Source: Pseudomonas mandelii (GTDB lineage: Bacteria; Pseudomonadota; Gammaproteobacteria; Pseudomonadales; Pseudomonadaceae). From it: DNA of 64,000 nt. The translations under genes and the position numbers were made by a program. The notes below the pieces were generated by a model that was given only the letters and a program-made list of their open reading frames with translations, made no database searches and had not been told where the DNA came from. Of this stretch, positions 59,954 to 64,000 are shown piece by piece (the stretch's first letter is position 1; each line of letters starts with the position of its first letter). The DNA is taken from contig NZ_RCZA01000017.1 in assembly GCF_006438925.1 (NCBI RefSeq), positions 38,524-102,523 on the forward strand. Reading direction: 5' to 3'.

Positions 59954-60904
59954 TCAATGGGTTCTGGTGAAAGGCAGGGAGGGGTGAGCACCGTTGCGGT
60001 TGAACATCGTCATCGCCGTTTCGCGACGATATTCGCTGGGTGTCTGTTCCATTTCGATGCGAAAGTGCCTGTTGAAGTTGGACAGGTTTTCATAGCCAAC
60101 CTCAAAGCAGATGTCCGCCACTGACATCTCCGTTTGCAGCAACAGCCTGCACGCGCGCTGAACCCTGAGCTTGCGCATGAGATCGATGAAGCCGTGGCCG
60201 GTAATCCTTTTGAAGAAACGCGAAAAACCGGGCTCGCTCATCTCCAGGCGCTGAGCGATAACCGACAGGCGAATGTCGCCTGTGAGCTCAGTCAGTAGAT
60301 AGTCAAATGCCTTATTGATGCGCTCGGAACTACGGGCATCCAGGGTGGGCGCGTAACACGCGCTGGCGAGCAAGTGAACGTCAGGCGAGGGTGCTTTCAT
60401 CAGCGCGTTGATCAATTGCAGGAACAGAATCAAACGCTCGAGCCCTTGCGCCGGGCCTATGTCCTCCAGCAGTCGCGCTGCCTGTGCAGCCGTTGCTCCG
60501 GTGAATTCCAGGCCGCGACGTGCTTGTTCGAAAAGGTGTTGCAGCTCGCCCAGCTCAGGCATCGTTGCGCGTAAGGCCAAAATGGCTGAGCCATCAAACT
60601 GCAGCACCACATCGCGCCCCGCCAGGTACTCACCTGGCGCGAGATCCCCTATCCAGTCATGGGGAAGGTCGGGGCCGATGAGCGCCACGTGACCTGCACC
60701 GAACGCACCGATGTAATCGCCCGCGACGAGCTTGCCGCTGCCCTGGCGGATCAGATGGATTTCGAATTCAGGGTGATGGTTCCAGCGAGCCAGGGAGTAG
60801 GGGTAATCGTGTTCGTACCAGCGAAAGCAATGATCGGGCTCTGGAAGAATGACCTCCAGCTCGGCGGGTCGCTGCTCAAACAGGGCTGCTCGGGAATCAG
60901 GCAT
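59954..60904 (-). CDS. mtlR: AraC-family regulator of polyol uptake (mtlR-like)
   Basis: A 316-residue regulator with an N-terminal cupin-like sensor (FRWYEHDYPYSLARWNHHPE, GKLVAGDYIGAFGAGHVALI) and a C-terminal AraC domain (LSVIAQRLEMSEPGFSRFFK, MSVADICFEVGYENLSNFNR). The sensor domain reading matches MtlR of fluorescent Pseudomonas, which activates the mannitol/glucitol/arabitol operon. It is divergent from the mtlE-like gene with an inverted repeat between them. Downstream of it is the fructokinase gene at a gap of about 70 bp. Confidence 0.85.
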   Translation of the reverse strand: MPDSRAALFEQRPAELEVILPEPDHCFRWYEHDYPYSLARWNHHPEFEIHLIRQGSGKLVAGDYIGAFGAGHVALIGPDLPHDWIGDLAPGEYLAGRDVVLQFDGSAILALRATMPELGELQHLFEQARRGLEFTGATAAQAARLLEDIGPAQGLERLILFLQLINALMKAPSPDVHLLASACYAPTLDARSSERINKAFDYLLTELTGDIRLSVIAQRLEMSEPGFSRFFKRITGHGFIDLMRKLRVQRACRLLLQTEMSVADICFEVGYENLSNFNRHFRIEMEQTPSEYRRETAMTMFNRNGAHPSLPFTRTH

Positions 60905-60986
60905 CTCATGCCCCTTTTTTGTTCTTCGAATGCGACCAACATACGCCTACTCGTCCGGCACCTGCTAGCTCACGTATTGCCTGCAA

Positions 60987-61041
60987 CTGATACTTTTTTG
61001 ATCTCGGGCCGCTATACCGCGTTCGGTTAAAAAAGTATCAG
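60987..61041. promoter_or_regulatory. 13-bp perfect inverted repeat in the mtlR-mtlE gap
   Basis: CTGATACTTTTTT (60987-60999) and AAAAAAGTATCAG (61029-61041) are exact mirror arms, 29 bp apart. They lie in the 287-bp divergent gap of the polyol operon. The spacing suits either two AraC-type half sites or a hairpin in a long leader. Confidence 0.55.
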
Positions 61042-61191
61042 ATGAGCATCCGCTACGCGTTTGTCCGGGCTTTTTTAAGCTGTTGTAATCCAGTCGTCCA
61101 CCATTGCCGGTCAGACGTATTTGATCAGCGGTGGTTAACAAACAAAAATAATAGCTCCCGTCGTCCAAGGCGCGGAGCGGAGAGCACTACG

Positions 61192-62499
61192 ATGAACATC
61201 CCGAAAGCGCTTTTCCTTTCCGCTGGCCTATCCTTCGCCCTTGTCAGTCAAGCCGCTGAAACAGTGACCATTGCCACCGTCAACAATGGCGACATGATCC
61301 GGATGCAGCGGCTCTCCAAAGTGTTTGAACAGCAGCATCCTGATGTGAAGCTCAATTGGGTGGTGCTGGAAGAAAACGTCCTGCGTCAACGCCTGACCAC
61401 CGACATCGCCACTCAGGGCGGACAGTTTGATGTGCTGACGATTGGTACCTATGAAACGCCGCTTTGGGGCGCCAAGAGTTGGCTCGAGCCGATCACGGGG
61501 CTGCCACCGGAGTACGACCTGGAAGACATCTTCCCTTCGGTACGCCAAGGCCTGTCAGTCAACAACACGCTCTACGCCTTGCCTTTCTATGGCGAAAGCA
61601 CGATCACCTATTACCGCACCGATCTGTTCAAGCAAGCAGGCCTGAGCATGCCGGAGCACCCGACCTGGACGCAGCTCGGCGAATTTGCCTCCAGGCTCCA
61701 CCAGCCTGACAAAGGGCAGTACGGCATGTGCCTGCGTGGCAAGGCCGGTTGGGGTGAGAACATCGCGCTGATGAGCACCATCTCCAACGCCTTTGGTGCC
61801 CGTTGGTTTGATGAAAAGTGGCAGCCGGAACTGTCCAGCCCGGAGTGGACAGCAGCGGCGCACTTCTACATTGATACGCTCAAGAAGTTTGGGCCGCCAG
61901 GCGTGTCGAGCAATGGTTTCAACGAAACCCTCGCGCTGTTCAACAGCGGTAAATGCGCCATCTGGGTGGATGCCAGCGTCGCAGGCTCGTTCACCACCGA
62001 TAAAGAGCAGAGCAAGGTTGTCGACAGCGTGGGCTTTGCGCCTGCACCAACTGAGGTCACCGACAAAGGTTCGTCATGGCTGTATGCGTGGTCGCTGGCG
62101 ATACCGGCAACCTCCAAGCACAAAGACACAGCAAAGGCCTTTATCACGTGGGCAACGTCAAAAGAATACATTCAACTTGTCGCTAAAACAGACGGCATCA
62201 CCAACGTGCCGCCAGGCACTCGGCAGTCCACCTACAACAAGGCCTATTTGAAGGCCGCACCGTTCGCGCAAGTGACCTTGCAGATGATGCAGCACGCCGA
62301 TCCTGCGCACCCATCGATCAAGGCTGTTCCTTACGTTGGCATCCAGTACGTGACCATTCCCGAATTCCAGGCGATCGGCACGTCTGTAGGGAAACTGTTT
62401 TCGGCGGCGCTCACCGGGCAGATGTCGGTTGATCAAGCCCTCGCCGCCGCACAGACCTCCACCGAACGTGAAATGAAGCGCGCCGGTTATCCCAAGTAA
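61192..62499 (+). CDS. mtlE: Polyol ABC transporter substrate-binding protein (mtlE-like)
   Basis: A 435-residue periplasmic solute-binding protein of the extracellular family 1. Signal peptide MNIPKALFLSAGLSFALVSQ-AAE, mature start TVTIATVNNGDMIRMQRLSK, then GGQFDVLTIGTYETPLWGAK and YALPFYGESTITYYRTDLFK, the typical hinge. GKAGWGENIALMSTISNAFG and GSSWLYAWSLAIPATSKHKD are seen in mannitol/sorbitol binding proteins. ATG at 61192 lies behind GCGGAGAGC. It is first in the operon, divergent from the AraC regulator gene. Confidence 0.9.
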   Translation: MNIPKALFLSAGLSFALVSQAAETVTIATVNNGDMIRMQRLSKVFEQQHPDVKLNWVVLEENVLRQRLTTDIATQGGQFDVLTIGTYETPLWGAKSWLEPITGLPPEYDLEDIFPSVRQGLSVNNTLYALPFYGESTITYYRTDLFKQAGLSMPEHPTWTQLGEFASRLHQPDKGQYGMCLRGKAGWGENIALMSTISNAFGARWFDEKWQPELSSPEWTAAAHFYIDTLKKFGPPGVSSNGFNETLALFNSGKCAIWVDASVAGSFTTDKEQSKVVDSVGFAPAPTEVTDKGSSWLYAWSLAIPATSKHKDTAKAFITWATSKEYIQLVAKTDGITNVPPGTRQSTYNKAYLKAAPFAQVTLQMMQHADPAHPSIKAVPYVGIQYVTIPEFQAIGTSVGKLFSAALTGQMSVDQALAAAQTSTEREMKRAGYPK

Positions 62500-62510
62500 C
62501 CCGCAACCTA

Positions 62511-62604
62511 TTGTGGGAGCGAGCCTGCTCGCGAAAGCGCCATTCCAATCGCCAAAGAGGCATCGGATGTACCGGCCTCTTCGCGAGCAGGCTCGCTCCC
62601 ACAT
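62511..62604. repeat. REP pair between binding protein and permease genes
   Basis: TTGTGGGAGCGAGCCTGCTC and GCGAGCAGGCTCGCTCCCAC flank a variable middle. It sits inside an operon, as the malE-malF REP does in enteric bacteria, and may allow more binding protein than permease to be made. Confidence 0.9.
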
Positions 62605-62643
62605 TTCGATCTTTGTATGTCTGTTCCTAATCGGTTTGAAGCC

Positions 62644-63570
62644 ATGAATATTTCAACTGCCAAAGCTCACATGGACATTCCCCAACCGGTGCGTAAAAGC
62701 CGGTTGGCCAACCCCGGCTGGTTTCTGGTCAGCCCCTCGGTGGCGTTGTTGCTGCTGTGGATGATCGTGCCGCTGGGCATGACCGTTTACTTCTCGCTGA
62801 TTCGCTACAACCTGCTCTACCCCGGCGAGAACGCGTTCGTGGGGCTGGAAAACTTCAGCTACTTCCTCAGCGACTCGGGTTTCCTGCCCGGCGCCACCAA
62901 CACCTTGTTGCTGGTTGGCAGCGTGCTGCTGATCAGCGTGGTGTTCGGCGTGTTGATCAGTGCGCTGCTGGAGGCCAGTGAGTTTCTCGGTCGCGGTATC
63001 GTGCGGGTGATGCTGATCTCGCCGTTTTTCATCATGCCCACCGTCGGTGCGCTGATCTGGAAGAACCTGATTTTCCACCCGGTCTCGGGGATCCTCGCCT
63101 ACGTCTGGAAGCTGTTCGGCGCGCAGCCGGTGGACTGGCTGGCGCACTACCCGCTGCTGTCGATCATCATCATCGTGTCCTGGCAATGGCTGCCGTTCGC
63201 GATCCTGATCCTGATGACCGCCATGCAGTCCCTCGACCAGGAACAGAAAGAAGCCGCGCGCCTCGACGGGGCCGGGCCGATCGCGATTTTCTGGCACCTG
63301 ACCCTGCCGCACCTGGCACGGCCGATTGCCGTCGTGGTGATGATCGAAACCATCTTCCTGCTTTCGGTGTTCGCCGAAATCTTCACCACCACCAACGGCG
63401 GTCCCGGCTACGCCTCGACCAACCTCGCCTACCTGATCTACAACCAGGCGCTGGTGCAGTTCGACGTCGGCATGGCGTCCGCCGGTGGTTTGATCGCGGT
63501 GGTGATCGCCAACATCGCAGCCATCGTGCTGGTGCGCATGATCGGCAAAAACCTGACAGACAAAGCCTGA
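62644..63570 (+). CDS. mtlF: Polyol ABC transporter permease 1 (mtlF-like)
   Basis: A 308-residue inner-membrane permease with six predicted helices. The first is GWFLVSPSVALLLLWMIVPL; the cytoplasmic EAA loop is EQKEAARLDGAGPIAIFWHL then TLPHLARPI. SLIRYNLLYPGENAFVGLEN is a recognised part of the sugar permease family. ATG at 62644 or 62617 (MSVPNRFE) could both be starts; 62644 is nearer the typical length. Follows the binding-protein gene after a REP pair. Confidence 0.9.
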   Translation: MNISTAKAHMDIPQPVRKSRLANPGWFLVSPSVALLLLWMIVPLGMTVYFSLIRYNLLYPGENAFVGLENFSYFLSDSGFLPGATNTLLLVGSVLLISVVFGVLISALLEASEFLGRGIVRVMLISPFFIMPTVGALIWKNLIFHPVSGILAYVWKLFGAQPVDWLAHYPLLSIIIIVSWQWLPFAILILMTAMQSLDQEQKEAARLDGAGPIAIFWHLTLPHLARPIAVVVMIETIFLLSVFAEIFTTTNGGPGYASTNLAYLIYNQALVQFDVGMASAGGLIAVVIANIAAIVLVRMIGKNLTDKA

Positions 63571-63580
63571 GGCCTGCGCC

Positions 63581-64000
63581 ATGACCCTTCAACAATCCCG
63601 CCGTCTGCAAAGCCTGCTGCTCGGCACCCTGGCCTGGGCCATCGCGATCCTGATCTTCTTCCCGATCTTCTGGATGGTGATGACCAGTTTCAAAACCGAA
63701 ATCGACGCCTTCGCCACGCCGCCACAGTTCCTCTTCACGCCGACGCTGGAGAACTACCTGCACATCAACGAGCGCAGCGATTACTTCAGTTTCGCCTGGA
63801 ACTCGGTGGTGATTTCGTTCAGCGCCACGGCCCTGTGCCTGCTGATCGCGGTGCCGGCGGCCTACTCGATGGCGTTCTACGAAACCAAGCGCACCAAAGG
63901 CACGTTGCTGTGGATGCTCTCCACCAAGATGCTGCCGCCGGTGGGCGTACTGATGCCGATCTACCTGCTGGCCAAAAGTTTCGGCCTGCTCGATACGCGC
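63581..64000 (+). CDS. mtlG: Polyol ABC transporter permease 2 (mtlG-like), partial
   Basis: The reading frame begins at ATG 63581 (MTLQQSRRLQSLLLGTLAWA) and runs to the window end with no stop (140 codons). It carries a first helix AILIFFPIFWMVMTSFK, the family motif TSFKTEIDAFATPPQFLFTP, then NYLHINERSDYFSFAWNSVV and the start of the third segment KMLPPVGVLMPIYLLAKSFG. The C-terminal EAA loop lies outside the window. It starts 10 bp after the mtlF stop. Confidence 0.88.
   Translation, partial: MTLQQSRRLQSLLLGTLAWAIAILIFFPIFWMVMTSFKTEIDAFATPPQFLFTPTLENYLHINERSDYFSFAWNSVVISFSATALCLLIAVPAAYSMAFYETKRTKGTLLWMLSTKMLPPVGVLMPIYLLAKSFGLLDTR

Overview
The window reads as a chromosomal segment of a fluorescent-group Pseudomonas. 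Three things suggest this: many copies of the typical REP palindrome (core GTGGGAGCGAGCCTGCTCGC), Pseudomonas-typical small families (DUF6124, DUF2790, DUF2388), and an mtl-type polyol operon, all in high-GC DNA. No rRNA, tRNA, CRISPR, insertion sequence or prophage is visible. Genus-level placement is inference from sequence style, not from a marker gene.

Layout. 1-12.8 kb: housekeeping and small accessory units. These are a DmpA-type aminopeptidase with a polyamine-type binding protein and a divergent LuxR regulator; a SAM methyltransferase; a cytochrome b / molybdopterin oxidoreductase pair followed by a 13-unit MxKDx pentapeptide protein; a lone receiver protein; a HAD phosphatase; a GlxA-type regulator divergent to an SDR; and a PLP dehydratase. 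13.2-26.8 kb: a large catabolic island. It holds an OprD porin, an exported PPC/DUF296 protein, ketoglutarate semialdehyde dehydrogenase, two coupled lactonase-type amidohydrolases, a FlK-like thioesterase, a TRAP transporter, a CaiB CoA-transferase, an enoyl-CoA hydratase, an iron alcohol dehydrogenase and a divergent LysR regulator. 27-30 kb: a sorbosone-dehydrogenase-type lipoprotein, a seven-unit tandem REP array of 134-135 bp period, and a DUF6124 gene behind a long structured leader. 30.2-38.1 kb: a second catabolic island with a related LysR and another iron alcohol dehydrogenase, plus an exported cyclase, NIPSNAP protein, atypical SDR, MFS carrier and FAD oxidoreductase; a broken cyclase gene lies inside it.

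40.2-46.9 kb is the most notable accessory unit: a compact type VI secretion (T6SS) cargo operon on the minus strand. Its order is vgrG, DUF4123 adaptor, two tandem-duplicated lipoproteins (candidate immunity proteins) and a 728-residue class 3 lipase effector, all overlapping or nearly so, with no T6SS structural genes nearby. 47-50 kb: LysR divergent to an aldo-keto reductase / SDR / SRPBCC operon. 50.4-54.7 kb: a sensor kinase / OmpR-type regulator pair facing two small exported proteins and a DipZ thiol-disulfide transporter. 54.7-58.9 kb: AraC regulator, DUF4242 protein, methyltransferase, double-Usp protein, a decayed zinc alcohol dehydrogenase and a small membrane protein. 59-64 kb: polyol uptake, with fructokinase and AraC (mtlR-like) on the minus strand, divergent from the binding protein and two permeases; the last permease runs off the end.

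Twenty or so interspersed REP-like elements of at least four sequence families sit almost exclusively between genes, including inside two transporter operons where they may set differential mRNA levels. The catabolic substrates of both islands cannot be fixed from sequence alone.
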